Below, piece by piece: positions 53,140 through 62,577 of a stretch of 64,000 bases of DNA (positions are counted from its first letter, which is position 1; the number at the start of each line of letters is the position of its first letter). The position numbers were made by a program, and so were the translations under genes. Below the pieces are notes generated by a model, which worked only from the letters and a program-made list of their open reading frames with translations, made no database searches and was not told where the DNA came from. This DNA is from Planctomycetota bacterium (GTDB lineage Bacteria > Planctomycetota > Planctomycetia > Pirellulales > Lacipirellulaceae). The DNA lies in NCBI GenBank assembly GCA_024278955.1, contig JAJRSE010000017.1, forward strand, positions 103,357 through 167,356. The letters are read 5' to 3'.

Positions 53140-53506
53140 CGCGATTGAGCAACTCGCTTGCTGCCATCCCAAGGTTCGGAGTGGGGGGAGGGGAAATCGT
53201 GGCCACTTGCATGGCTTTCGCATCGTTCTTGGCCGCAACTTCTCCAGGAGACAGCTCGTCTTCTCGGTTGCAAGTAGGACAACTAGAGTCGTTTCTAATT
53301 GCGGGTAAGCGGCTATTTCCCGTTCATACGCTGCCCGCAGGGTTTTCCTGATTGTTGCAATTCAGAAGTGGCTAGTCGGAATTGTGCTGAAAACGTGGTC
53401 TGCCGCCGTTGCTGTGGCTCTTGGCGGGGGCTATAATCGCCAATTCGCAGTACTCTCAACTCACCCATTTTAACGCAGCGGTCTGCTGTTCTTGGAATAC
53501 CCGCCT
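53140..53506. other. Intergenic region with promoter for the fatty-acid-type cluster
   Basis: 367 nt. The promoter at 53409-53437 is the only feature I can support. There is no gene before the dehydratase start. Confidence 0.45.
53409..53437 (+). promoter_or_regulatory. Promoter of the dehydratase-ACP-ketosynthase cluster
   Basis: TTGCTG (53409-53414), exactly 17 nt, then a perfect TATAAT (53432-53437). It lies 69 nt before the first gene start. Confidence 0.65.
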
Positions 53507-54004
53507 ATGCAATTTTGGCTTTTGGATCGGATCTGCTCCTTCGAGCCCGGCACGGAGCTGACGGCGGTGAAGAACGTATCGCTGGCAGAAGAGTACCTGT
53601 CGGATCATTTTCCGGAATTCCCGGTGCTTCCCGGCGTGTTTATGCTTGAAGCCGCCACCCAGGCAAGTGCTTGGCTGGTACGGCTCACCGAGAACTACGC
53701 GCATAGCATCGTTGTGTTGTCGGAAGCGAGAGCGATTAAGTATGCCAGCTTCGTCACCCCTGGTCATTCGCTGCAAATAAGTGTGAAACAAACGGGCGGA
53801 GATGAGCGATACGTCAAAATAAAATTTGAGGGCAAAGTCGACGGCAAACTTTCGGTCAGCGGGCGTTTAGTACTCGAACGATACAACCTTGCCGATGCCG
53901 ATGCCTCGCAGGCGGCGTTGGACGAGCGCATGATTGCCCACCAGCGTTCGACCGAGTCGCTGCTGACCCGGGGTACCAACGTCGGTGCCGTCGGAGTAAG
54001 TTGA
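53507..54004 (+). CDS. FabZ-like hot-dog dehydratase
   Basis: 165 residues from the ATG at 53507 (a TTG lies at 53492). DHFPEFPVLPGVFMLEAATQ is the FabZ motif with catalytic His and Glu. These enzymes dehydrate 3-hydroxyacyl-ACP. The C-terminal 35 residues extend beyond typical FabZ. It opens a four-gene cluster with an ACP, a second hot-dog protein and a ketosynthase. Confidence 0.88.
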   Translation: MQFWLLDRICSFEPGTELTAVKNVSLAEEYLSDHFPEFPVLPGVFMLEAATQASAWLVRLTENYAHSIVVLSEARAIKYASFVTPGHSLQISVKQTGGDERYVKIKFEGKVDGKLSVSGRLVLERYNLADADASQAALDERMIAHQRSTESLLTRGTNVGAVGVS

Positions 54005-54150
54005 CGGCGAAAGACTTGCCCAGTATTTCCCTACAGAAACCAAACTATTCCATTCCAAACCAAGTGTTTTGACAACGAGAAATTGTAGTCCTGAGCATCA
54101 GCCCAGGCGAATTCGTCGTAAAGAACACGTTAGCGGAGGTTGACACCACG

Positions 54151-54537
54151 ATGCCATCAGAAGATGAAATTTTTGAGAAAGTACGCGAGGCGCTCGTCGA
54201 TGCGTTGGGAGTAGACGACGACGAGGTTACCGGCGAAGCAACGCTGCAAGGCGATTTGGATGCCGAGTCGATCGACTTTTTGGATATTGTTTTCCGGCTT
54301 GAGAAGGCGTTTGACATTAAGATCGAGCGCGGCGAGCTTTTTCCTGAAGATATCCTCACCAATACCGACTACGTGCAGGACGGCAAGGTAAACGATGCGG
54401 GGATTCTGAAGCTTCGAGAGCGAATGCCGTTTGCCGATTTGACCAAATTTGAAGCCGAACCGCTCGTGCAGAATTTAGGCCAGCAGCTTACGGTCAAGGA
54501 TATGTGTAACTTTGTCGCACATAAACTGGCTGCCTGA
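54151..54537 (+). CDS. Extended acyl carrier protein
   Basis: 128 residues. GDLDAESIDFLDIVFRLE carries the phosphopantetheine Ser40. Residues 1-75 are a normal ACP; about 50 residues beyond it (NDAGILKLRERMPFADLTKFE and after) are absent from standard ACPs and end in LTVKDMCNFVAHKL, the last ACP helix. So the extension is an insertion before the last helix. It carries acyl chains for the neighbouring enzymes. Confidence 0.9.
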   Translation: MPSEDEIFEKVREALVDALGVDDDEVTGEATLQGDLDAESIDFLDIVFRLEKAFDIKIERGELFPEDILTNTDYVQDGKVNDAGILKLRERMPFADLTKFEAEPLVQNLGQQLTVKDMCNFVAHKLAA

Positions 54538-54643
54538 CGAGGGAAGATGAAGAGCGTCGAAGATTGTGAAGGCCGCTTTGGTGGTTGGTTTTCGCTTGTC
54601 GCTCTGATCATTCGTCGACCCCCTCTCGTGGAGATGTATCAAC

Positions 54644-55183
54644 ATGCGCTGGTTTTGGATCGATCGATTTACCGAATTCGTATGCGGTTCGCATGCGGTT
54701 GCGGTGAAGGGCGTGTCGCTGTCGGAAGATCATATGCACGACCACATGGTCGGGTACCCGATCATGCCCAACTCGCTCATTACCGAAGGAATGGCCCAAG
54801 CCGGTGGTCTTTTGGTGAGCGAACATTACGGTTTCGGCGAACTGGTCGTGCTAGGCAAACTTGCCAAGGCCCAGTTTTATACTTGTGTTCGTAATGGCGA
54901 CCAGCTGACCTATCGTGCGAATATCGAATGGGTGCGCGGCGACGGAGCTGCCGTTAAAGCGACAGCCCATGTGGGCGAGAAGCTCCATGCCGAGGCGCTG
55001 CTTTTTTATGCTCGCATGGGATCGGGGAGCGAAGACATGTTTGGAGGTCGGCTATTTCGTCCGAGCGATTTGCGCCATTGGCTTTCGTTGGTTGGTGTTT
55101 TTGAAGTGGGCATCAAAACAGATGGCAGCCCCATGAAAGAAAGCGACTATGCGTCGCTCGAAGAATGCTCAGCCGAAGCCTGA
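54644..55183 (+). CDS. FabA/FabZ-like hot-dog protein
   Basis: 179 residues. DHMVGYPIMPNSLITEGMAQ is the hot-dog dehydratase motif with His and Glu positions kept. It resembles the first dehydratase in its opening (FWIDRF and WLLDRI) and may be an old duplicate. The C-terminal 45 residues are extra. The two may form a heterodimer or act on different chain lengths; this is inference. Confidence 0.85.
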   Translation: MRWFWIDRFTEFVCGSHAVAVKGVSLSEDHMHDHMVGYPIMPNSLITEGMAQAGGLLVSEHYGFGELVVLGKLAKAQFYTCVRNGDQLTYRANIEWVRGDGAAVKATAHVGEKLHAEALLFYARMGSGSEDMFGGRLFRPSDLRHWLSLVGVFEVGIKTDGSPMKESDYASLEECSAEA

Positions 55184-55273
55184 GATTCGTACTTGGTCCT
55201 TTTTCAAGATCCGAGTGCAAAGTACTCGAACCGTCGCCCAACTTTTTCATCTGATATTTGCAGGAGAGTCAGT

Positions 55274-56557
55274 ATGCGACGTCGTATCGTAGTGACCGGA
55301 ATCGGTTGTGTAACGCCGCTTGGAACTAGCGCCGATCGGCTGTGGGAAAACTTGCTAGCTGCGAAGAGTGGCGTGTCGCGAAATACGCTTTTCGATTCGA
55401 GCAGCTTTCCAACAAAAATAGCTGCGCAGGTCCACGATTGGTCGATCGCCGACGAAGGCGAAGATGCCGCCGAGTGGGCCGTACGAGGACGGCACACGTG
55501 TTTTGCTGCCGGCGCGGCGAAGCAGGCGATGAACGATTCTGGCGTGCAAGGTTCGGTAGAACCGACTCGATTCGGAGTTTACCTCGGTGCCGGCGAGGGC
55601 CAGCAAGACTTCCACCGCTTTTCGGAGATGATGGTCGCCGCAGTCCAAAACGGTGACAGCGGCGATCTGAACCTCGAAGCCTTTGTTAAGAAGGGGCTCG
55701 AAATTCTTGACCCGATCGCCGAACTGGAGCAAGAGCCGAATATGCCCGTTGGGTACTTAGCCGGCATGTTTAACGCCCAGGGGCCGAATGTCAATTGTCT
55801 GACCGCCTGTGCGGCAAGCAGCCAAGCCGTGGGTGAGGCGACCGAGATTATCCGCCGTGGCGAGGCCGACGTGATGCTCTCGGGTGGAACGCACAGCATG
55901 ATTCACCCGTTTGGCGTCACGGGTTTTAACTTGCTGACGGCCTTGAGCGTAAGAAACGACGAACCAGAAAGAGCCTCGCGTCCGTTCGATTTGAATCGAG
56001 ACGGTTTTGTGCTTGGCGAAGGGGCAGCCATTGTTGTGCTTGAAGAGTACGAGCACGCCAAAGCACGCGGCGCACAAATGTATGGCGAGATCTTGGGCTA
56101 CGGGACCACGGCGGATGCGTTTCGGATTACCGATACCCATCCCGAAGGCCGAGGCGGAACAAGCTGCATCAAGATGGCGCTTGCTGACGCGGGAAAAAAC
56201 ATCGACGAAATCGACTACATCAACGCCCATGGCACGAGTACCGCAGTCAACGACAAGGTCGAAACGCTAGCGATTCGCCAATCATTTGGCGACCATGCCG
56301 ACAGCATTCCGGTTTCGAGCACCAAGAGCATGACGGGACATCTTATCGCGGCAGCGGGGGCGACCGAGCTGATTGTTTGCTTAAAGACGCTCCAACACAA
56401 CAAAGTGCCGCCGACGATCAACTACGAAACGCCCGACCCAAACTGCGATTTGGATTACGTGCCCAACGAAGCTCGCGACCACGAGTGTCGCACCGTGCTA
56501 ACGAATAGCTTTGGTTTTGGTGGCCAGAATATTACGCTGATCGCCGGGCAAGTGTAG
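55274..56557 (+). CDS. Beta-ketoacyl-ACP synthase (KAS II/FabF-like)
   Basis: 427 residues from the ATG at 55274, preceded by CAGGAGAG. The open frame extends to 55193 without support. RRIVVTGIGCVTPLG opens the fold. The Cys-His-His triad is complete: NCLTACAASS (Cys179), INAHGTST (His319), KSMTGHLIAA (His356). NSFGFGGQN is the C-terminal signature. With two dehydratases and an ACP it could make a special acyl chain; no ketoreductase, malonyl transferase or enoyl reductase is in the cluster. Confidence 0.93.
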   Translation: MRRRIVVTGIGCVTPLGTSADRLWENLLAAKSGVSRNTLFDSSSFPTKIAAQVHDWSIADEGEDAAEWAVRGRHTCFAAGAAKQAMNDSGVQGSVEPTRFGVYLGAGEGQQDFHRFSEMMVAAVQNGDSGDLNLEAFVKKGLEILDPIAELEQEPNMPVGYLAGMFNAQGPNVNCLTACAASSQAVGEATEIIRRGEADVMLSGGTHSMIHPFGVTGFNLLTALSVRNDEPERASRPFDLNRDGFVLGEGAAIVVLEEYEHAKARGAQMYGEILGYGTTADAFRITDTHPEGRGGTSCIKMALADAGKNIDEIDYINAHGTSTAVNDKVETLAIRQSFGDHADSIPVSSTKSMTGHLIAAAGATELIVCLKTLQHNKVPPTINYETPDPNCDLDYVPNEARDHECRTVLTNSFGFGGQNITLIAGQV

Positions 56558-56584
56558 CGGATTCGGAATTCGGATTTGCAAAAA

Positions 56585-56632
56585 AAGCCAGTTGCCTTGG
56601 CGTGCTTCCTTGCACAGCGTGGCAACTGGCTT
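56585..56632 (-). terminator. Terminator of the Cys-rich lipoprotein gene
   Basis: Stem AAGCCAGTTGCC (56585-56596) with GGCAACTGGCTT (56621-56632). On the minus strand it is followed by seven T (56586-56580). Confidence 0.8.
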
Positions 56633-56703
56633 GAGCGTGATTCCTTTCACGCGGTTTTTTCGTCCCCTGGCGGACTATTCTAACGACTTCGTGTTAGAAC
56701 CTT

Positions 56704-56731
56704 CCGCAATCCGCAATCCGCAATCCGCAAT
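56704..56731. repeat. Heptamer repeat CCGCAAT x4
   Basis: Four exact tandem copies of CCGCAAT, just downstream of the lipoprotein gene stop. Confidence 0.85.
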
Positions 56732-56745
56732 CCAAATCCCTACCT

Positions 56746-57333
56746 TTAATAGGGTCCGATTGACGGTGGGTTGCGTTGCAAGAAATCTCTTGGCCCACGA
56801 GTTGTGTAGTACGGGTAGGCCGTTTGTCCCATGGGTGGACTAGGATTGAAAGTAGTCTGTTCGGGGTAGCCTCCTGCGTGGGGATTCACCCGATTGGCCA
56901 CTCGGGCACACAGACCACAACCTCGGCCTCCGCAGTTTCCGCACTTGCCGTTACGAACTCGGCTGGCAAGCCTTTGTACAATGCGGCCCTCAGAATCGCT
57001 GCCGCGAGCGTCGCCGTAACACGCGCCGTCGCCATCACTGCAATAACCCTCGCTACAGCAACCGTCATTGCTGTAACTCTCGTTGCTGTAAACAACATCA
57101 TTGCTGTAAGTGTCATTGCAGCAGCCGTCGGTACAACCGCTGTCACAACCGCTGTCGCAGCAAGAGCGATCGGGCCGGCAGGTCGTCCGCATAATGTTGG
57201 GTCGTGGTGCCCGTTGCGAGCGAGTCACGTGACATGCTTGACCGCGGCAACCTCTGCCGCCCAGGATTTTATTTTGAGCACAGCCGGTGGTGGCCAAGCC
57301 TACAACGGCAGCTACTAACAAGAGCTGTTTCAT
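56746..57333 (-). CDS. Cys-rich lipoprotein
   Basis: 195 residues from the ATG at 57331-57333. Lipoprotein signal VVGLATTGC, then a region rich in Cys, Ser, Asp and Gly: CCDSGCDSGCTDGCC, SNDGCCSEGYC and CGNCGGRGCGLC. Such CxxxC clusters may bind metal or form disulfides. The C-terminus is Pro/Tyr-rich (YPYYTTRGP). The related pattern GCDSGCDSSGDCC occurs in the protein at 62578-63471. The ribosome site GAGGGGGAAATC lies upstream. Function unknown. Confidence 0.78.
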   Translation of the reverse strand: MKQLLLVAAVVGLATTGCAQNKILGGRGCRGQACHVTRSQRAPRPNIMRTTCRPDRSCCDSGCDSGCTDGCCNDTYSNDVVYSNESYSNDGCCSEGYCSDGDGACYGDARGSDSEGRIVQRLASRVRNGKCGNCGGRGCGLCARVANRVNPHAGGYPEQTTFNPSPPMGQTAYPYYTTRGPRDFLQRNPPSIGPY

Positions 57334-57770
57334 CAGATTTCCCCCTCTGAACTTGAATTGTCGAGATCGCTTGCTGGTCGTCAACATTGCGAGCCAAACG
57401 CTGGCGCGACGACCGATCGCGGATCGGCACACCCCGTGGCGCGCTTTCGCAAGCTTCCCGTAGAACTGGTATCGGCGGCAGAATCGCTAGAATCCAACCA
57501 AATCCGATTCTTGTCTGCTAGCAGTTGGGGGCTCGACGCTTGTACTTGCAACTCTGTTGCAATCTTTTTTCGAATCATTCGCTCTTCTCGTGATCTCTCT
57601 TGGTTGTGCTACTGCGATCTGATACAAATTCTCTCTTATTATCCAGCGACAGAATTCCTGCCGCTGCTAGCACTCGGACCCGCGGATGCTGTGAAGGATT
57701 TCGAGGTGAAGCCGCTTCGATGTTTCCCTCCCCGTTTTGCCCCCCATACGGCTACGATCAAGGATGATCT
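57334..57770. other. Divergent intergenic region
   Basis: 437 nt between the starts of the lipoprotein and the ABC exporter. A possible exporter promoter is at 57600-57628. No gene is seen. Confidence 0.4.
57600..57628 (+). promoter_or_regulatory. Candidate promoter of the ABC exporter
   Basis: TTGGTT (57600-57605), 17 nt, TACAAA (57623-57628). Moderate match to sigma-70 consensus. Confidence 0.4.
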
Positions 57771-59768
57771 GTGAGTAACCTCGCCCGCGTCATACGCCTG
57801 ACGCTTCGACACCGGATGACGGTGGTCGCTTCGATATTTTGCTCGTTGAGCGTTGCTGTGCTCTGGGGTGGCAGTTTTATGGCAATCGTACCGATTGTCG
57901 ATGGAGTGATGCACGGGAAATCGATTCCCGGTTTACTTAACGAAGAAGTCGAACGAGCGACTACGCGAATCGCCGAACTAGAAGCTGAAATTGAAGTTAG
58001 CCGACAAGAACTCTCTGACGCCAGCCCCGAGAAGCGACAAACACTCGAATCCCAGATTCAAGGTTTTGAGTACCTGCAAAACTACAACGCAAAATGGCAG
58101 GCGGTTTGTCAGCGATTTACCCCGCTGGCCGAGCGATGGCTGCCGGTGACGCCTTTCGGAACATTGGTTGCGGTCTGCCTAACGCTGTTAGCCGCGACAC
58201 TGCTGAAGAGTGTGTTTCGTGTCGCGGGCACATACTTCACGGCAAGGCTTGGGCATCTTGCCGGATTCGAGCTTCGGAAAGAATTTTATCGCCGCACTTT
58301 GCGGCTCGATCTCGGAACATTCCGGGAGACAAGCCCCGGCGATTTGATGAATCGATTCACCAGCGATGTTGGCTTCATCGCCCGAGGTACGCAAACGCTT
58401 TTTGGAATGGCGATTCGAGAGCCGCTGAAAATGTTTGCTTGCTTAATTGGTGCCGCCTGGATTAGCTGGCAGTTGCTTCTGATGACGGTGGTAATCGCTC
58501 CGCTTGGGGCTTATGCGATTCACTGGTTGGCCAAAGCGCTCAAGCGGGCCAATCGTCGCGCGCTGGAAGAGCTTTCCTCAGTCTACGAGCACTTAGAAGA
58601 AACCTTTAGCGGCATGAAGGTGATTCAGGCCTTTACGATGGAATCTCGCGAGCGAAGCCGATTTCATCAGTCGTCGAAGCAGTACTACCACCGTTCGATG
58701 AAAATTGCTTTCTACGATTCTCTGGTGAGCCCGATCACCGAATCGGTTGGGGTCATCATTATCATGGCCGTGGTTATGGCGGGCGGGTATTTGGTACTAA
58801 ACCAAGAGACCCATTTATTTGGAATTCGCGTCAGCGCCGAGCCGCTGTCGCACGGTATGCTTACCGCTTTCTATATGATGCTCGGAGGTGCGAGCGATCC
58901 GATCCGAAGACTCTCGGGGCTTTTCAACGGTTTGCAACAGGCCGCGGCAGCGAGCGATCATGTTTATGAGCTGCTCGACCGCGAACCAACAATCGCCGAC
59001 CCTCCTGTCCCCGTAAAGTTGCCTAAGCATTTGGGGCGTATCCAATTTCGCGAGGTTTCGTTTTCGTATCAACCGGACGAATTGGTGCTCGACCAAGTTG
59101 ACCTCCAGGTAGAGCGTGGCGAGACGATTGCGATCGTTGGCCCCAACGGTTGTGGCAAATCGACTCTGATGAACTTGGTAGCTCGGTTTTATGATCCCAC
59201 CTCGGGCTCCATTGCGATCGATGGCGTCGACCTACGCAACGTCAGAATACGCGACCTTCGCGACCGTATTGGCGTGGTGACTCAAGAGACTCTGCTGTTC
59301 GACGATACCGTGGCGAACAATATTCGATACGGTTCGCTCGAAGCGACCGACAAGCAAGTCGAGGAGGCTGCGAAGCAAGCCTATGCACATGACTTTATTG
59401 TTGAAAAGCTTGCCGACGGTTATGAGACGTTGTGCGGCAACGGCGGCAACCGGCTCTCGGGAGGTCAGCGGCAACGCCTTGCGTTGGCTCGAGCGATTCT
59501 GCGTGACCCTGAAATCCTTGTCCTTGACGAAGCGACGAGCCAAATCGATGTGGAGAGCGAGCGGCTCATCCACGAGGTGCTCGACAAATTTGTTCAAGGG
59601 CGCACGGTCTTTATGATTACCCATCGTCCTAGCACGCTTAAATTGGCCGACCGGATTGTGGTGATGGATCACGGGCAGATCGTCGACCTCGGGACGATGG
59701 ACGAACTATCAGAGCGATGCGAACTATTTCGCCGGCTGGCACACCTGGATTATCGCCAGAGTGCGTAG
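57771..59768 (+). CDS. MsbA-like ABC exporter (fused permease and ATPase)
   Basis: 665 residues from a GTG start (AAGGATGATCT before it). Six membrane segments, with a long charged coiled coil (about 50-105) between TM1 and TM2 that normal MsbA lacks. ATPase: Walker A GPNGCGKST, Q-loop, signature LSGGQRQRLALARA, Walker B ILVLDEATSQID and switch His in MITHRPS. It forms homodimers that export lipids or other hydrophobic compounds. The insertion may contact a periplasmic or partner protein. Followed by a heptamer repeat. Confidence 0.92.
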   Translation: MSNLARVIRLTLRHRMTVVASIFCSLSVAVLWGGSFMAIVPIVDGVMHGKSIPGLLNEEVERATTRIAELEAEIEVSRQELSDASPEKRQTLESQIQGFEYLQNYNAKWQAVCQRFTPLAERWLPVTPFGTLVAVCLTLLAATLLKSVFRVAGTYFTARLGHLAGFELRKEFYRRTLRLDLGTFRETSPGDLMNRFTSDVGFIARGTQTLFGMAIREPLKMFACLIGAAWISWQLLLMTVVIAPLGAYAIHWLAKALKRANRRALEELSSVYEHLEETFSGMKVIQAFTMESRERSRFHQSSKQYYHRSMKIAFYDSLVSPITESVGVIIIMAVVMAGGYLVLNQETHLFGIRVSAEPLSHGMLTAFYMMLGGASDPIRRLSGLFNGLQQAAAASDHVYELLDREPTIADPPVPVKLPKHLGRIQFREVSFSYQPDELVLDQVDLQVERGETIAIVGPNGCGKSTLMNLVARFYDPTSGSIAIDGVDLRNVRIRDLRDRIGVVTQETLLFDDTVANNIRYGSLEATDKQVEEAAKQAYAHDFIVEKLADGYETLCGNGGNRLSGGQRQRLALARAILRDPEILVLDEATSQIDVESERLIHEVLDKFVQGRTVFMITHRPSTLKLADRIVVMDHGQIVDLGTMDELSERCELFRRLAHLDYRQSA

Positions 59769-59833
59769 AAGCAGGTCGCGGCGAAGGGCTCAGGGTTGTA
59801 GAATAGGGCGAAGGGCTTTTCGGACCGCGTGCC

Positions 59834-59917
59834 CAACCTCCAACCTCCAACCTCCAACCTCCAACCTCCAACCTCCAACCTCCAACCTCCAACCTCCAAC
59901 CTCCAACCTCCAACCTC
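59834..59917. repeat. Heptamer repeat CAACCTC x12
   Basis: Twelve exact tandem copies of the 7-mer CAACCTC (84 nt), between the ABC exporter and the radical SAM gene. The unit is the reverse complement (rotated) of GGTTGGA seen at the cas1 3' end. An open frame reads through it as SNLQPPT repeats. Confidence 0.95.
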
Positions 59918-59919
59918 TT

Positions 59920-60789
59920 TTGCCAGCTCACCAACTTCATACTGCGCACGAACGATCGTTTGAGAAGAATCGTTTTGTCTACCCGGTGCTAAGCCGCCGG
60001 TCGGGAGGGGTGTCGGTAGGCGTGAATTTGAATCCTGACAAGGTGTGCAATTTTGATTGCATCTACTGTCAGGTCGATCGCCGGTCGCAGAGTGAAACGC
60101 GGTTTGTCGAATTCGACGAGCTACTGGGCGAGCTGCGAGCGGTGCTTCGGTTTGTTGCCTCGGGAAAAATTTACGAAACTGAAAAGTTTCGCACGACTCC
60201 GCCGGCCTTACGTCGGCTGAACGACATCGCGTTTTCTGGCGATGGCGAACCAACCACCTACAAAAATTTTGACGAAATTATTGCCGCTTGTGCTGAGATC
60301 AAAAACGAGGCAAAGCTGGACGAGGTCAAAATGGTGTTGATCTCGAACGCCAGCATGTTTCATCGCGAGCATGTAAAACGCGCCTTGAAAATTTTCGATG
60401 CCAACCAGGGAGAGATCTGGGCGAAGCTCGATGCAGGGACGGCTGAATATTATCGGCAAATCGAACGTACTCCGATTCCCTTCCAGCAGATTCTCGATAA
60501 CCTGGCCGCGACTGCCCAAGTACGGCCGATTGTGATTCAATCGCTGTTCATGCTCGTGGCTGGCCAGCCGCCTTCGCAGCAGGAACTGAAAGCGTGGTGC
60601 GATCGGCTAAAGGAAATCCTCGCGGCAGGAGGGAAAATCAGCCTCGTGCAGGTCTACACGATCGCCCGACGTCCAGCAGAAAGCGAGGTCACGCCGCTTT
60701 CAGACAAGCAAGTCGACGCCATCGTGAAGCTAGTTGGCGATCGTACGGGCCTTGCTGCGGCGGGATTTTACGGGACGTCGGAGTACTGA
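59920..60789 (+). CDS. Radical SAM protein
   Basis: 289 residues from a TTG at 59920, just after the heptamer repeat; no ATG lies between the repeat and the conserved part. CNFDCIYCQV is the CxxxCxxC that binds the 4Fe-4S cluster, and SGDGEPTTY is the SAM-binding glycine motif. The family is that of uncharacterised radical SAM proteins of about 280-300 residues. An in-frame extension upstream reads through the repeat (SNLQPPT units) and is unlikely to be functional. The original start may have been moved by the repeat. Confidence 0.8.
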   Translation: MPAHQLHTAHERSFEKNRFVYPVLSRRSGGVSVGVNLNPDKVCNFDCIYCQVDRRSQSETRFVEFDELLGELRAVLRFVASGKIYETEKFRTTPPALRRLNDIAFSGDGEPTTYKNFDEIIAACAEIKNEAKLDEVKMVLISNASMFHREHVKRALKIFDANQGEIWAKLDAGTAEYYRQIERTPIPFQQILDNLAATAQVRPIVIQSLFMLVAGQPPSQQELKAWCDRLKEILAAGGKISLVQVYTIARRPAESEVTPLSDKQVDAIVKLVGDRTGLAAAGFYGTSEY

Positions 60790-60977
60790 GGTCAGCGTGC
60801 CGTACAGAAAAAAACGTGGCCAAAAACCCAAGGATTGCACCCCCTGGGCTTGTGCGACTCGAAAGCTGCTGCGGGCTATTTGCTTACTCCACGAGAGCAA
60901 CTATGCTTATAGTTTTGCCGCATCCGGCGGCTTTTGAGTTTCTCGTCTTGTCCTCAGTTTTTTGAGATGGTTTTTCC

Positions 60978-62285
60978 ATGAAGATCGCGGTTATCGGTAC
61001 TGGATACGTTGGCTTGGTCAGCGGTACGTGTTTTGCGAACAGTGGCAATGAAGTAACGTGTGTCGACATTGATGAAGCCAAGATAGACGCCCTCAACCGA
61101 GGCGAAGTCCCGATCTACGAGCCCGGCTTAGAAGAGATGGTCGCCTACAACCTTTCGGCAGAGCGACTCTCGTTTACTACCGATTTGGCAGCGGCGGTTG
61201 CACCGGCTGAAATCGTCTATCTTGCGGTCGGCACACCCCAAGGAGACGATGGAGCAGCCGACTTATCGGCTCTATGGGCGGTGGTTGCTGGAGTGGCTCC
61301 TCATTTGCAAGAGTCGACCGTGGTGGTGACAAAAAGCACGGTACCGGTTGGCACCAATGCCCGTATTTTCGCGCAACTCAAAGAGCTAACTGGCCGCGAG
61401 TGTCACGTTGCTAGTAATCCAGAATTTCTCAAAGAAGGCGCCGCGATCGACGACTTCGAAAAGCCCGATCGCGTAGTGGTTGGTGTTCGCGATCAGTTCG
61501 CGGCGGATGTTTTGCAGCAGCTCTACGAGCCGTTTTTGCGTACCGAGCATCCGTTTTTGGTGATGACGCCCGAGAGCGCCGAGATGACCAAGTACGTTGC
61601 CAACGCGTTGTTGGCAACGAAGATTAGCTTTATCAACGAGATGGCGAATCTTTGTGAGCGGATGGGCGGCGACATCAACGACGTGCGGCGTGGCATTGGA
61701 CACGACAGCCGTATCGGTTTTGCGTTTTTGTTTCCTGGCGTTGGCTATGGAGGAAGTTGTTTTCCGAAAGACGTGCGAGCCTTGTCTGCAATGTCCGAAG
61801 AGCATGGTCTCAAACCTCGCATGCTCCAAGCGGTTGATGAAGTGAACCAGAATCAGAAAAACGTGATGATCGCCAAGGTCGACGCACATTTCAAAAATGA
61901 CTTGGCCGGGAAAACATTCGCTGTTTGGGGGCTGGCATTCAAACCGAAGACCGACGACATCCGCGAAGCACCGGCTTTGGTACTGATCGACCATTTACTC
62001 GCCCATGGAGCCAATGTGCAGGTCCATGACCCGGAAGCCATGCCCAACGTACGGGCCATTTATGGCGATAAGATTCAGTGTTGCGAACGCCAGTCGCAGG
62101 CACTCGAAGGGGCTGACGCCCTGGTAATCATGACCGAGTGGAGCGATTACAAGCGTCCGAATTGGGAAGAGATGGCGCAGATGATGCGGTCGCTGACGGT
62201 ATTTGATGGTCGAAACCTGTACGAGCCTAAGCGGATGAAAGAACGCGGGTTTCGTTACTACAGCGTAGGTCGGCCGGCAGTTTAG
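60978..62285 (+). CDS. ugd: UDP-glucose 6-dehydrogenase
   Basis: 435 residues. [20 protein letters not shown] is the NAD motif, [14 protein letters not shown] contains conserved Glu, and [16 protein letters not shown] carries the catalytic Cys261. It oxidises UDP-glucose to UDP-glucuronate, a precursor of surface polysaccharides. ATG at 60978 after GAGATGG. The stop codon TAG lies at the start of a dispersed repeat that resembles one at 41684. Confidence 0.95.
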   Translation: MKIAVIGTGYVGLVSGTCFANSGNEVTCVDIDEAKIDALNRGEVPIYEPGLEEMVAYNLSAERLSFTTDLAAAVAPAEIVYLAVGTPQGDDGAADLSALWAVVAGVAPHLQESTVVVTKSTVPVGTNARIFAQLKELTGRECHVASNPEFLKEGAAIDDFEKPDRVVVGVRDQFAADVLQQLYEPFLRTEHPFLVMTPESAEMTKYVANALLATKISFINEMANLCERMGGDINDVRRGIGHDSRIGFAFLFPGVGYGGSCFPKDVRALSAMSEEHGLKPRMLQAVDEVNQNQKNVMIAKVDAHFKNDLAGKTFAVWGLAFKPKTDDIREAPALVLIDHLLAHGANVQVHDPEAMPNVRAIYGDKIQCCERQSQALEGADALVIMTEWSDYKRPNWEEMAQMMRSLTVFDGRNLYEPKRMKERGFRYYSVGRPAV

Positions 62286-62577
62286 TGCGTGTCACGCGGA
62301 CGGGTTCCAGTCGCCACACGGGCATATTAAGAGCAAACCGGCACTCGTGCTTTGTCATAGCTTGGTTTTCGGGTGCCACTGCTGGCTTGTCCAGCAGTGT
62401 GAAGCGGGTGCCAAGCGTCCACTGCTAGGAGTGGACCAGCCGCAGGTACCCGCTTCGAGTTCTTAGATTCAATGCCGCTACCCAGATACCAAAAAAAAGT
62501 GTGCCAGCGAGAAGGAACGCTGGCACACTCTTAAGGTGAAATTTTCGACGGAAATTAATCAGTCGTTTATGTGTGGA
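62286..62577. other. Intergenic region with dispersed repeat and terminator
   Basis: 292 nt. At 62282-62325 a repeat resembles 41684-41730. About 62380-62450 contains words such as GGTGCCACTGCTGGC and CCAGCAGTG in palindromic order. The terminator of the following minus gene is at 62491-62529. Confidence 0.55.
62491..62529 (-). terminator. Terminator of the outer-membrane-like gene
   Basis: Stem AGTGTGCCAGCG (62498-62509) with CGCTGGCACACT (62518-62529), loop 8 nt. On the minus strand eight T (62498-62491) follow; one pairs with the stem. Confidence 0.88.
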
